In this document: positions 43,254-52,335 of the stretch, one piece after another
How positions within the stretch are numbered: position 1 is the first letter of the stretch
How the letters are laid out: each line of letters opens with the position of its first letter
Assembly: GCA_937925655.1 (NCBI GenBank)
Contig: CALAMC010000114.1
Location: 14,558-78,557, forward strand
DNA length: 64,000 bases
Direction: 5' to 3'
From: an uncultured candidate division Zixibacteria bacterium
GTDB lineage: Bacteria; Zixibacteria; MSB-5A5; GN15; PGXB01
Notes under the pieces: model-generated
Database searches by the model: none
The model's input: the letters and a program-made list of their open reading frames with translations, nothing else
Told to the model about the DNA's origin: nothing
Program-made: the position numbers and the translations under genes

Positions 43254-43829
43254 ATGAAACTGATCAAACGCTATAAAAACCGTCGGCTCTATGACACCGA
43301 AGCCAAAAGGTATATCACTCACGCCGAGCTGATCGCCATCATCGACAGCGACATTTCGTTCAAGGTGGTGGATTCGGTCACCGGTTACGATATCACTCCG
43401 GCCGTTCTGGCTCAGGTGATCGCCGGGGATGTCAACCGCTGGCGGGATTTGAGCCGAGCCAAAAATGTCTTGATTAACGCTATAAGTTCAGGAGGTAAGA
43501 AATCCATGTCGATTCTGAAGAACACGTATCTGGCCTCGTTGGGCATTTATGACCTGACGAAAAAGAAAGCCGAAGAGGTGATCGATTCACTAATCAAGGC
43601 GGGCGAAATTTCCAAGTCGCAGCGCAAAGACGCCGTCATGGAGCTTCTGGAGAAAGCCGAGAAGCAGACCACCGTTTTTGCGGAAAAGGTCAAGAAGGAA
43701 ACCGGCAATATCCAGAAGGAAGTCGGCAAAGTGGTGGACAAACTCAAACTGGCCAGCAAGAAGGACATCGACGCCATCAATAAGAAGCTGGATAAGCTTA
43801 GCCAGGCCATCGACAAAATGGGCAAGTAG
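43254..43829 (+). CDS. PhaR-type (PHB_acc_N) DNA-binding domain fused to phasin-like coiled coil
   Basis: 191 residues. N-terminal ~65 residues are the PHA-synthesis regulator domain (K-R-Y-K-N-R-R-L-Y-D-T-E-A-K-R-Y-I-T, strong match). The rest is long amphipathic helix rich in K, E, A (A-E-K-V-K-K-E-T-G-N-I-Q-K-E-V-G-K), as in phasins and PhaF-like granule proteins. It may both bind granules and repress its own promoter. AAGGA precedes the ATG. No PHA synthase gene is seen in the window, so its partner lies elsewhere, or the domain has a different role here. Confidence 0.75.
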   Translation: MKLIKRYKNRRLYDTEAKRYITHAELIAIIDSDISFKVVDSVTGYDITPAVLAQVIAGDVNRWRDLSRAKNVLINAISSGGKKSMSILKNTYLASLGIYDLTKKKAEEVIDSLIKAGEISKSQRKDAVMELLEKAEKQTTVFAEKVKKETGNIQKEVGKVVDKLKLASKKDIDAINKKLDKLSQAIDKMGK

Positions 43830-43856
43830 TATTTTCTCACCGCATTACGTTTATGA

Positions 43857-43883
43857 AAATGGCAGGATTCCTGCCATTTTTTT
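43857..43883 (+). terminator. Terminator after the PhaR-like gene
   Basis: AAATGGCAGG, ATT loop, CCTGCCATTT then T tract; ten base pairs. The in-frame ATG at 43884 directly after it is therefore not the start of rlmN. Confidence 0.9.
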
Positions 43884-43946
43884 ATGCATTCCATTCATCT
43901 TCTGAAAGCGCTTGATAATTTCAAAATTCTGATTAATTTGGGCGCG

Positions 43947-44978
43947 ATGGAACGAATCAACCTGTTTGGAAATACCGTCGCCGATCTGGAAAACGTCATG
44001 CTCGAAATCGGTGAAAAACCGTACCGCGCCAAACAGCTGTTCAAATGGTTTTATAAGCTGGGCGAACACGAGTTTAAACGCATGACCGACCTCTCGCGGG
44101 ACTTAAGGCAACTTCTAACCGACAAATTTTCCTTTATCGGCATGGTTCCGGAAAAGACCCTGGTTTCGTCCGACGGGTCGGAGAAGTTCCTGTACCGTCT
44201 GACCGACGACTCCTTAATCGAATCGGTCCTGCTCAAGGACGGCGATAAGCGCACCGTCTGCGTCTCCAGCCAGGTCGGTTGCCCTCTGGGATGCACTTTC
44301 TGCGCGACGGGAATGATGGGCTTTAAGCGCAATCTGTCCACGGCCGAAATTGTCGGTCAACTGGTTTATCTTCGCCGCCGTGACGGGGATGACGCTTTCG
44401 GCAATATCGTTTTCATGGGCATGGGTGAGCCGCTTCTGAATTTTGAAAACCTGGTTCGTACGGTGGGAATTATCTCATCGGGAATCGGACTATCGATTTC
44501 GGCCCGCAAGGTGACCGTCTCGACGGTTGGAATTGTCCCGGAAATTTATCGTCTGGCCGATACGAAGCTGAAAGTCAATCTGGCTATATCGCTTCACGCC
44601 GCCAATGACGACAAACGACGTAAAATAATCCCCGTGGCCAAAAAGTATCCGCTGGAAAAACTTACCGAAGCCGCCAAGTATTTCGCTCACAAGAGAAAAA
44701 ACCGGATCACTTTCGAGTACGTTTTAATCGGCGATTTCAATGACGGCGATGAAGATATTCGGGAACTGTCACGGCTGGTCAGGGGTATCCCCTGTAAAAT
44801 AAATATATTAAGTTATAACCCGGTCGAGGGCCTGCCGTACCGGCGGCCGACCGAGGATGAGATAAACTGGTTCGCACAGGAGTTGTATCCGCATGCCCCG
44901 GCGGTGACAGTACGGAAGAGCCGGGGGCTGGATATCAGCGGCGCCTGCGGGCAGTTGGCGGGAAAATATATTAATTGA
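43947..44978 (+). CDS. rlmN: 23S rRNA (adenine(2503)-C(2))-methyltransferase
   Basis: 343 residues. Radical-SAM cluster C-P-L-G-C-T-F-C (CxxxCxxC), N-terminal K-P-Y-R-A-K-Q-L-F-K-W-F-Y, M-G-M-G-E-P-L-L-N-F and the conserved Cys near the C-terminus (S-G-A-C-G-Q-L). Methylates A2503 of 23S rRNA and possibly tRNA. The ATG at 43947 is chosen because the family begins close to this Met and the earlier in-frame ATG (43884) sits at the terminator T tract; the site upstream is weak. The following gene starts before its stop. Confidence 0.93.
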   Translation: MERINLFGNTVADLENVMLEIGEKPYRAKQLFKWFYKLGEHEFKRMTDLSRDLRQLLTDKFSFIGMVPEKTLVSSDGSEKFLYRLTDDSLIESVLLKDGDKRTVCVSSQVGCPLGCTFCATGMMGFKRNLSTAEIVGQLVYLRRRDGDDAFGNIVFMGMGEPLLNFENLVRTVGIISSGIGLSISARKVTVSTVGIVPEIYRLADTKLKVNLAISLHAANDDKRRKIIPVAKKYPLEKLTEAAKYFAHKRKNRITFEYVLIGDFNDGDEDIRELSRLVRGIPCKINILSYNPVEGLPYRRPTEDEINWFAQELYPHAPAVTVRKSRGLDISGACGQLAGKYIN

Positions 44979-44995
44979 TTATAAGGAGTCATGTC

Positions 44996-46402
44996 ATGAC
45001 AAAGACCGGACGAATTGCGGTTCTAACAATGATGGGCGTGATAATGTCGGCCTGTGTATGGGCCGCCGACATCGACATTTCCGGTGTGACCATTTCCGAA
45101 ATGTCCTGGGGCAATCGAACGGTTTCGTTCAATATTAGAAATAACATGGACGATGTGGCGTATTTAACGGCCGTGGTCCGGTTGAGTTATTCCGGGGAAG
45201 AGCTGACTCCGCGGCGGATGATGCAGAAATCAATCTTTATGGAGCCGGCCGCGACGGCCAAAATGGAACTGCCGATCGGTGTCGTGGGTAATTACGGAAC
45301 CTGCCATATCAATGTCGGCGTCTATGCGGTCGTCGATACTCTGGATATACTCCTGGAGTCGCAAAGAATTTTCTCCCATGATATTTCGCATACGTTTCCC
45401 GTGCCCGCCGGTTTGAAAGAGGCCATTGACGGCGGCCTGATGGTTCCGGGTTACGTCGACAGGACGACCGTTTTCGACAATCATTTCGGGCGGATCCTGG
45501 CATTTCTTTTATATCGAGGCAAAAGCGTGAATGAAATTGCGATGTTAACCGGGGCAACCGAAAAATTTGTACGGCAGGGGATAGATACGCTGGACAACTA
45601 TGGTTATGTCAAAAAGGAGGGCGACCGTCACGTCCTGACGTTCAACGTCATAACCGATGAGCGGGTTAAAAGGCTGCGTCCGGAAATCAATAATGCCGTG
45701 GCGGGTTTGATTGAAGTATTAAAAAAGAATCTGCCCGCGTATGACAGCACCGTGCAAGCTTTGGTGGAACAGGGTGTGGTCACGGCACAGAAGGACAATA
45801 TCATCGACCCCGGATCGATTCTGCATCATAAACACCCGGTCGTCTTGTGCCTGTTTTTATGGAATGTCCTGGGCCGCGAATTCGTCAACAACGGCAATGC
45901 CTTTAATATCTTTCAGTTGTCCGACCCGTGCAATGCTTATATGGCCGACTTCATGCACCTTGTCAGCGGTCCGCCCGAAAATACGGGTGACGGATTCTAT
46001 TACTTTATTGCCGACAAAGATACCTATCAAATGCATTGCGGCACGGGCCATATGCCGATTTTGTGCGGTCCAGATTATAGGGAGAGATTGCTTGCGCACA
46101 AAAGAGTAGACTGGTCTTTCCTCCGCGACAGCTCCGCCGTTTTTTATACTTATACGGACGAAAAGGCGCAAATTCCGGTATCGATGCTAATGGACGGTGC
46201 GATACAGCACGTCGAAAATCTAAAGAAGGCCGTGGAGATGGAATTCAATACCCGCGAGGAGGGCCGTTATTTGCGCGGCGTCAAGTATTGGTGTTGGAAT
46301 CTTGTGGTGGGCGAAGTCATGAAAGAACTGGAATCAATGGGACTGCTTGAGAAAGAAGGCTTTGGCACTTACTCTTTACAAAAGGCATTGGTTCAATGGT
46401 AA
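44996..46402 (+). CDS. Uncharacterised secreted protein with a winged-helix-like segment
   Basis: 468 residues. Signal peptide (I-A-V-L-T-M-M-G-V-I-M-S-A-C-V-W-A). Residues ~24-130 are beta-rich with an Ig-like look. Residues ~163-213 have the spacing of a winged helix-turn-helix (L-A-F-L-L-Y-R-G-K-S-V-N-E-I-A-M-L-T-G, then Q-G-I-D-T-L-D-N-Y-G-Y-V-K-K-E). A second helical region closes the protein (V-M-K-E-L-E-S-M-G-L-L-E-K-E-G-F-G). No family recognised. AAGGAG lies 7 bases before ATG 44996; the frame from 44975 overlaps rlmN. The next gene overlaps by 7 bases. Confidence 0.6.
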   Translation: MTKTGRIAVLTMMGVIMSACVWAADIDISGVTISEMSWGNRTVSFNIRNNMDDVAYLTAVVRLSYSGEELTPRRMMQKSIFMEPAATAKMELPIGVVGNYGTCHINVGVYAVVDTLDILLESQRIFSHDISHTFPVPAGLKEAIDGGLMVPGYVDRTTVFDNHFGRILAFLLYRGKSVNEIAMLTGATEKFVRQGIDTLDNYGYVKKEGDRHVLTFNVITDERVKRLRPEINNAVAGLIEVLKKNLPAYDSTVQALVEQGVVTAQKDNIIDPGSILHHKHPVVLCLFLWNVLGREFVNNGNAFNIFQLSDPCNAYMADFMHLVSGPPENTGDGFYYFIADKDTYQMHCGTGHMPILCGPDYRERLLAHKRVDWSFLRDSSAVFYTYTDEKAQIPVSMLMDGAIQHVENLKKAVEMEFNTREEGRYLRGVKYWCWNLVVGEVMKELESMGLLEKEGFGTYSLQKALVQW

Positions 46403-46791
46403 AGAATGTGATTTATGTGACCGCCGTTCTGGCCCTGTTGCTGGCATCATGCGGCAAGGAAAACCCGTCGCGCGACGAAATCCCGGCCATAAAGGACGTC
46501 CTGGCCGCTTTCCAGGAGGCCATTTACGACAAAAATCCGGTTCGGGTCGATTCGCTTATGGCGGTCGAGGCGCTCGATAAAAATCTTGACGGCAACGCCA
46601 TTATTGCCGCCGTGTACGGGGTCGGCAACGATTTTTATTCATTCGGGCAGAGAGAATTTTTCTATACCGAAAACAGGGCAGTGGTTAAATGTGTCGTCAT
46701 GGCCACGCAGGATGACGCCGGCCGCCCCGTCGAGATTACTCTGGGCAAAAAAGGCGACCGCTGGCTGATTCGCAATCTTGAGTTCAAATAA
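46396..46791 (+). CDS. Small lipoprotein, NTF2-like
   Basis: 131 residues. Lipoprotein signal ending L-L-A-S-C (V-T-A-V-L-A-L-L-L-A-S-C). The body (D-V-L-A-A-F-Q-E-A-I-Y-D-K-N-P-V-R-V-D-S-L-M, then G-D-R-W-L-I-R-N-L-E-F) has the helix-helix-sheet pattern of NTF2-like folds. It overlaps the previous gene by 7 bases, so the two are co-translated and may act together in the envelope. Function unknown. Confidence 0.6.
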   Translation: MVKNVIYVTAVLALLLASCGKENPSRDEIPAIKDVLAAFQEAIYDKNPVRVDSLMAVEALDKNLDGNAIIAAVYGVGNDFYSFGQREFFYTENRAVVKCVVMATQDDAGRPVEITLGKKGDRWLIRNLEFK

Positions 46792-46793
46792 AA

Positions 46794-46819
46794 AACGCCC
46801 CGAATTTGATCGGGGCGTT
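46794..46819. terminator. Terminator between converging genes
   Basis: AACGCCCCGA, ATTTGA loop, TCGGGGCGTT; ten base pairs. Followed by T tract on the minus strand, so mainly for ctpA; it also separates the plus-strand genes. Confidence 0.85.
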
Positions 46820-46838
46820 GATAACATTTGATGCCGGA

Positions 46839-48668
46839 TTAATTTTTGCCTTCGTCCGATTTTTGTCCGGTTGTCTTCTGTACCGATAAAATGGTGCCGT
46901 ATTCCTTGTTATTTTTGAGTAGCTCCACTGCTTTCAGCACGGCCGGATCGGTTTTTAGAATAACCTGTTCATACACTCCGCGCTGTCCGCCGATATTGGC
47001 AACCAGTTCCCGCTTGATTGATTTGGCGATATACGGCCGGGATTTTTCAAAATCGGCTTCTTTTTCTTTTTCTATCTGGGTTTCCAATTCCTTGATGTAT
47101 TCCGAAAAGAGCGGGCCCTTATCTTCTTCATCCACCACTTTCTTCATGTTCTCCAGAGATACTTCCATGGCCGTCTTGTAGGCGAAATTTTTCTCTTTGA
47201 TAAACTTCCTGAATTCCTCAATCATGGCATCCGTCACTTCGAAATCCAGTCCGAGATCAGGGTGAGCGGCCACGTACTTGACGGAAAAATCAAAAAATAA
47301 TGACTGCCGTTCCAGATTGATCTCGATTGGTTTCAAATAGGCCGGGGGTTCCAGTTCCATATCGGGGGTGATCCCGCCGCCGCCATAAACGACTCGTCCG
47401 TCATTGGTATAATAAATTTCCTTTTCGGTAACCTTCAATGTATCGGCGGTGAGCGAGTCGGCTTCTTCCGCCATTTCATCGTAACCGTGGCCCGGCTTGT
47501 TTTGACGTTCCGGGCGCTGTATGCATCTTCCCGAAGGAACGTAATACTTGGCCGTAGTCAGTTTCAGATTGACGTCATCGCCTTCGCCGACCGGGAAGAT
47601 TTGTTGAACCAGCCCCTTGCCGTAGGTTTGCTGACCCATGATAACCGCTCGATCCCAGTCCTGCAACGCCCCGGAGACGATTTCCGATGCCGATGCGGTG
47701 CCCTCATCCACCAGCACAACCATCGGCTTGTCCGGGAATAGCGGCAAGCGGCGGGAATAATGGCGCACTTCCGAATTGGGATTTTTGCCACGGGTATAAA
47801 CAACCAACTTGCCCTCTTCGATAAACAACTCGGCCGTTTCCACCGCTTGTTGCAGAAGACCACCGCCGTTGGAGCGCAAGTCCAGAATCAAACCACCGAT
47901 ATTTTTATTCTTGAGATCCTCGACCGCTTCCCGCAGTTCCGCACTGGTTTCTTCGGCAAACCGGGAAAGACGGATATAACCGATGTCGCTGTTGTTGACG
48001 ACACCGTAATAGTTGACCGATTTCAGTTCGATGACGGCCCGCTCGATTTCGAAATCCAGCAGGTCGGGAATGCCCTGACGACGAATCGAGATATTGATAG
48101 CCGTTCCGGCCTGGCCGCGCATCAGGTGTGAGGCATCGCTGGTAGTCATGCCAAAGGTGGACTGCCCTTCGATTTTTTCGATAACGTCGCCGGAACGAAG
48201 ACCCTTCTTGTAAGCTGGGGAACCCTCGAACGGTGTCACGACGATTATATAATTATCGCGGGCGTCGATTTCTATCCCAAGACCTTCATATTTGCCGCTG
48301 GTCGATTCCATCAGCCGGTCATAAGATTGCTTTTCCATCAGGACGGAAAAGCGGTCGAGCTCATCGAGCATGCCGCGTATGCCGGCATTTATGAGTTTAC
48401 GGGTATCGATATCTTCCATATAGCGGTTTTTGATATCATAAACCGTCTGATTGAATTTCTTGATTTCTTTAAAGAACGTTTCTTTTGATTCTTCCTCTTT
48501 GACGGCTCCGGCCTCTTCGGTTTCGGAATTAATGTTAATATGCGTCGTGCCGCTCAAATAAATGGTCTTGGTTTCGGGCGGAGGCGTGGCTTCGCCGGAT
48601 CCGACCACCCAGATTAACCCCAGCAAAAATGACGTCAGGGCCAGTATCGAAAGCGTGAACTTTTTCAA
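46839..48668 (-). CDS. ctpA: C-terminal processing peptidase, S41 family
   Basis: 609 residues. Signal peptide, then an N-terminal helical region, PDZ domain (~110-190; Y-E-G-L-G-I-E-I-D, K-K-G-L-R-S-G-D-V-I), then the S41 core: G-G-L-I-L-D-L-R-S-N-G-G-G, catalytic Ser in T-A-S-A-S-E-I-V-S-G and catalytic Lys in T-Y-G-K-G-L-V-Q. Cleaves C-termini of periplasmic proteins. The long C-terminal extension (~430-609) is charged and helical and unlike short Ctps. Divergent from the HAD gene by a 407-base gap. Confidence 0.92.
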   Translation of the reverse strand: MKKFTLSILALTSFLLGLIWVVGSGEATPPPETKTIYLSGTTHININSETEEAGAVKEEESKETFFKEIKKFNQTVYDIKNRYMEDIDTRKLINAGIRGMLDELDRFSVLMEKQSYDRLMESTSGKYEGLGIEIDARDNYIIVVTPFEGSPAYKKGLRSGDVIEKIEGQSTFGMTTSDASHLMRGQAGTAINISIRRQGIPDLLDFEIERAVIELKSVNYYGVVNNSDIGYIRLSRFAEETSAELREAVEDLKNKNIGGLILDLRSNGGGLLQQAVETAELFIEEGKLVVYTRGKNPNSEVRHYSRRLPLFPDKPMVVLVDEGTASASEIVSGALQDWDRAVIMGQQTYGKGLVQQIFPVGEGDDVNLKLTTAKYYVPSGRCIQRPERQNKPGHGYDEMAEEADSLTADTLKVTEKEIYYTNDGRVVYGGGGITPDMELEPPAYLKPIEINLERQSLFFDFSVKYVAAHPDLGLDFEVTDAMIEEFRKFIKEKNFAYKTAMEVSLENMKKVVDEEDKGPLFSEYIKELETQIEKEKEADFEKSRPYIAKSIKRELVANIGGQRGVYEQVILKTDPAVLKAVELLKNNKEYGTILSVQKTTGQKSDEGKN

Positions 48669-49075
48669 TTTATTACCTCCAATGCCTTTAGCGTGGCTGA
48701 CAATTCATCTGCACTCCCATGGCGATGCAACGGACCGAAGCCAATGGCAGGGTTTGTGTATCGTAATAATTTAACGTTCATATGTATTTTAACGTTTCAT
48801 TTATTTTTCCGCAATACGTAAACAGCATTAAGTTTGCCAAGCCGAGATTACCTTTAAAGCCTGTAACTATATACAATACGTTATAAAACGCTGGCGGGAC
48901 TAAGCCGTAATCCTGCCAGGTTTATTACTTATCGCACAAAGGTTTATTCGTCGAACCTGAAATCAGGGCAAGACGGGCCTGCGGATTTTACAGTAAAAAA
49001 CAATTGCATTTATGTCCTGGTCATCTTTTATACAGGAAGTTGGCAGGGATACGGGGTTTGAAAAAAGGTTACATT
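48669..49075. other. Divergent intergenic region with a hairpin, otherwise unassigned
   Basis: 407 bases between ctpA (minus) and the HAD gene (plus). It holds TTTAACGTTCAT (48769-48780) and a near-repeat TTTAACGTTTCAT (48787-48799), and a hairpin CTGGCGGG (48891-48898) with CCTGCCAG (48912-48919), followed by GTTTATTACTT. No small gene or tRNA was recognised. The hairpin may end a short unannotated transcript. Confidence 0.35.
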
Positions 49076-49735
49076 ATGACCGCCGAACGCGGAAAATTTG
49101 CAAACATCTGCAACATAATTTTCGACCTTGACGGGACTCTGATAGATTCATCGTCGGGCATAATTCTGGCCGCCAATCAGGCTCTGGCGCGGCTGGGTTT
49201 GCCCACCCGAAGTGCGGAAGAATTAAAAAGATGTATCGGCTATCCCCTCGAACGGTTATACGGCGATAATCCGCCCGACAGATTTGTCGAATTCAAAAAC
49301 ATATTCCGTCAATTGGGCAATCGGGTCATAGTGGACTCGGCCCGTCCGCTGGACGGGGTCGAGATGACCCTGGGATTATTGTCTCACAGGGGCCATCGGC
49401 TGGCGGTGGCCACCACCAAATGCCGCCGACATCTCGAAGAAATCATTTCCCGACTGGGCTGGGAAAATTATTTTGCGGCGATTTCAGGCGGCGATGAAGT
49501 TACACATCCCAAGCCCGACCCCGAACAGATAAATCGGCTGATAACTGAATTAAGGGCCGTCAGACGCCAAACAGTTGTAGTGGGTGATACGGTCAACGAT
49601 ATTATTGCGGCCCGTGCCGCCGGGCTCATGACAATCGGCGTCCGGTCGCCATTTGGGGGAGAAAAAATGCTTGCGGCTTCATCACCCGATTTAATGCTCG
49701 ACACTTTCTGTCAGTTGACCGAATACTTAATATAG
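49076..49735 (+). CDS. HAD-family phosphatase (phosphoglycolate phosphatase-like)
   Basis: 219 residues of the HAD hydrolase superfamily: nucleophile D in F-D-L-D-G-T-L-I-D, motif II T in V-A-T-T-K, K in P-K-P-D-P, and D in V-G-D-T-V-N-D. Cap type and length fit the phosphoglycolate phosphatase/Gph group, but substrate is uncertain. ATG 49076 is chosen; the upstream frame from 49004 is unlike HAD starts. Its stop overlaps the converging subtilase stop by 9 bases. Confidence 0.88.
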   Translation: MTAERGKFANICNIIFDLDGTLIDSSSGIILAANQALARLGLPTRSAEELKRCIGYPLERLYGDNPPDRFVEFKNIFRQLGNRVIVDSARPLDGVEMTLGLLSHRGHRLAVATTKCRRHLEEIISRLGWENYFAAISGGDEVTHPKPDPEQINRLITELRAVRRQTVVVGDTVNDIIAARAAGLMTIGVRSPFGGEKMLAASSPDLMLDTFCQLTEYLI

Positions 49736-52039
49736 AATATCAATCAATTCCAGTATATCGAGGAGATTGATTTCCAGATTACCATCCACGTCGGCATTCT
49801 CAACCGTCAGCGGCGGGGAACCGGCCTCATATATGAAACTGATCAACGACAAGATGTCAAGCAGGTTGAGATTGCCGGAATTGTTAAAATCGCCGCGCAA
49901 TACGCTGCGAATAACGGCCCGTCCATCACGGGCGGACGGCTCATAGCTGTATTTGACACCGGCCGCCAAAAGGTTATGCCCGCCGACGGAGCCGATCGTC
50001 AGATAGTCGGTCGTCCCGGACAATACCAGCGGGTCGGTCGAGAAATACAGTTTGAAGACATCTCCTGTCCCGGCGGCAATCACGGCTTCTTGATCGGCGA
50101 TGGCTTCAATCGCGATTTGGCCGGTTATATCATCGCGGTATAATTCAAGCAATTGACAGATTCCGGCGGTTTTGGGCCCCGGCACAATGGAGTCCAAACT
50201 AACCAGGGCACTTTTCTGCCAGGTCAGGGGCACGGTCAGACGATTTAATTCCACGTAATTAGTTAAATTGACCGAGATAACCAGGCCATGTCCGGCATAG
50301 GCCGAATCACTCACTATTGCCACTGTATCGGCGACGATAGTGATGAGGTCCTGCTTGATGCGGGTGTAAGTACCCTCGGGTGTTTCCAGCGCCAAAATTA
50401 CATCATGGGTACCGGGAGTAGTATAGTAATGAGCCGGGTTTACGGCAGTGGATGAATCGCCATCGCCGAAATACCAGGTTCGATTCAAAGCGGTTACCGA
50501 GGAACTGTCGGTAAATTGCACGGCAAGGTTTTCTTCGCCAAAAGAGGTATCGACCGTGAAGTTGGCACCCCAGTCATAGGCTTTAACGGCATCGATGATA
50601 CCCCAGCCGTAAGTATTGTCGGGGGTTGAAGCCCGGTCGGCCGTTTGCATGAGAGTCGTTCGCAGCATTATCGGCGTGTAATCGGGATGGGCCGATAATA
50701 TCTGGGCCGCCACGCCGGCTACCAGCGGGCAGGAAAATGACGTCCCACTGCCCGTCGTATAAACGTTGGTCGCGGTATAGTTGGCCATAGCGCACTGCAC
50801 CCCCTGGGCACAGACTTCGGGTTTGATTCGCGCATCATAAGTCGGTCCGCGGGATGAGAAAGAGGCGATCGATTTATCGAATTGTACCGCCCCGCACGAG
50901 AGAATATCAAAAGCATCGGCCGGAGCGTTGATGGAACCGGGGGCGCTCCCGTTGTTACCCGCCGAATTGCATACCAGGATGCCCAGGCCGGCGGCGGTAT
51001 TGGCGGCAATCGTAATCGGCGCGGTCAGACCATCGAGGTCTTCATATGTGTACCAGTCGATATATCCGAGCGATGATGAAACAATATCAGCGCCGAGGGA
51101 ATCGGCCCATTCCAGGGCCGCGATCCAGTTGTCCTCTTCGACCGGGGTTTCGCTGGTAATATCTTCGGTCTTGGCGAGGATAAAAGTGGCACCGAAAGCC
51201 GGGCCGATTACATATCCGGGCGCGTACCCGCCCAGAACCGACCAGGTTTTGGTGCCGTGACTCTGCTGTCCGGAGACGTCACTGCCTTCGTTCTGGGTGT
51301 TGTTATCATCATTGATAAAATCGTATTCGGCCAGAAGACGTCCATCGGAAATCGCCGGTGCAAAAGCATCGTGGTCTTTAAGGAAACCGGTGTCAAAAAT
51401 CGCCACAACCACACCCTGTCCATTAAATCCCTTTTGGTGCATGGCGGGAGCGTTAATCATATTCATCTGCCCCAGCGAACCGCCATAGTTCAGGGCATCG
51501 GCTTGAGCCCTAACCGGTGGCAGGCGCAGGTTGTCTTCGCCCGATATTTCCGGCTCGATTCGTTTAAAACCGGCCACGGGTCGGATTTCGGCGACAAACG
51601 GAAGGGCCGCAATCTGGTCGAGTAGTCTGGTCTCGATTTCGAAACTGGCCGCGTTCAGCCATTTCGATGACCGTCGGAATGTGGCGCCGAGCGTTTTGAT
51701 GGCGGTGATATAGCTTTCGGAGACGGGAATGTCGGCGAACACAAATTCATTGATATCCATTTTGGCGCGCCGCGAGGCGGCCCGGTTGGTCAAGCTCAAG
51801 GCATTGGTGGACTGCTCGAATCCGGCTTTATCGGCAAAACCTTTATCGGTGAAAAAAACCCATATTTTGACCGCATCTGGGTTTTCTATTGCTACTTTAT
51901 CGATAAGCGCCGGATAGACCTTTTCGGTCTGTTCGGGTCGAATAAAGGCCGATGAACTCAAATTGGGACTGACTTCGGAGGCGGCAATCGAGGCCGCCAG
52001 GAACATTAGAAGGGTTGGCAATAATCTAAGCATTTCCAT
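49727..52039 (-). CDS. Secreted subtilase (S8) with PKD, cohesin-like and dockerin modules
   Basis: 770 residues. Signal peptide (L-L-P-T-L-L-M-F-L-A-A-S-I-A-A-S). Pro-region, then catalytic triad: D in I-F-D-T-G-F, H in Q-Q-S-H-G-T-K-T, S in G-T-S-F-S-C-P-L-V-A-G. Next a PKD domain (R-T-W-Y-F-G-D-G-D), a cohesin-like sheet, and two dockerin-like repeats (N-N-S-G-N-L-N-L-L-D-I-L and N-L-E-I-N-L-L-D-I-L). The combination matches the genes at 1-891 and 987-3185. ATG 52039 (M-E-M-L-R) is preferred with TAGGAAGTCT before it. Confidence 0.9.
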   Translation of the reverse strand: MEMLRLLPTLLMFLAASIAASEVSPNLSSSAFIRPEQTEKVYPALIDKVAIENPDAVKIWVFFTDKGFADKAGFEQSTNALSLTNRAASRRAKMDINEFVFADIPVSESYITAIKTLGATFRRSSKWLNAASFEIETRLLDQIAALPFVAEIRPVAGFKRIEPEISGEDNLRLPPVRAQADALNYGGSLGQMNMINAPAMHQKGFNGQGVVVAIFDTGFLKDHDAFAPAISDGRLLAEYDFINDDNNTQNEGSDVSGQQSHGTKTWSVLGGYAPGYVIGPAFGATFILAKTEDITSETPVEEDNWIAALEWADSLGADIVSSSLGYIDWYTYEDLDGLTAPITIAANTAAGLGILVCNSAGNNGSAPGSINAPADAFDILSCGAVQFDKSIASFSSRGPTYDARIKPEVCAQGVQCAMANYTATNVYTTGSGTSFSCPLVAGVAAQILSAHPDYTPIMLRTTLMQTADRASTPDNTYGWGIIDAVKAYDWGANFTVDTSFGEENLAVQFTDSSSVTALNRTWYFGDGDSSTAVNPAHYYTTPGTHDVILALETPEGTYTRIKQDLITIVADTVAIVSDSAYAGHGLVISVNLTNYVELNRLTVPLTWQKSALVSLDSIVPGPKTAGICQLLELYRDDITGQIAIEAIADQEAVIAAGTGDVFKLYFSTDPLVLSGTTDYLTIGSVGGHNLLAAGVKYSYEPSARDGRAVIRSVLRGDFNNSGNLNLLDILSLISFIYEAGSPPLTVENADVDGNLEINLLDILELIDILY

Positions 52040-52335
52040 AGACTTCCTATTGTTTGTATATAGCGGCGGGTATTTTTGCATAATTATTCGGTCTAATTCT
52101 TAATTTCGTCATAAATGGGCATTTGTCAAGTTATATTGGATAAATCCCATATATCTGCCATATTCAATACGGAGGCGATATCACATATATTGATCGTAAT
52201 GCCAATCGGCGGCCATAACTGCCTGCAAAATAAGCGCATAACTTTATCCGGATATTGCCCTTCGTTTTTCTCTTGTTCGGCATTGGTTATGCAAATATCA
52301 AGGCGAGTGAATAACATTAAATCGGGTATGCTGAT

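Noticed and set aside
43884..43946. Earlier in-frame ATG of rlmN
   Set aside because: It falls at the T tract of the terminator at 43857-43883 and the added residues are not conserved in RlmN.
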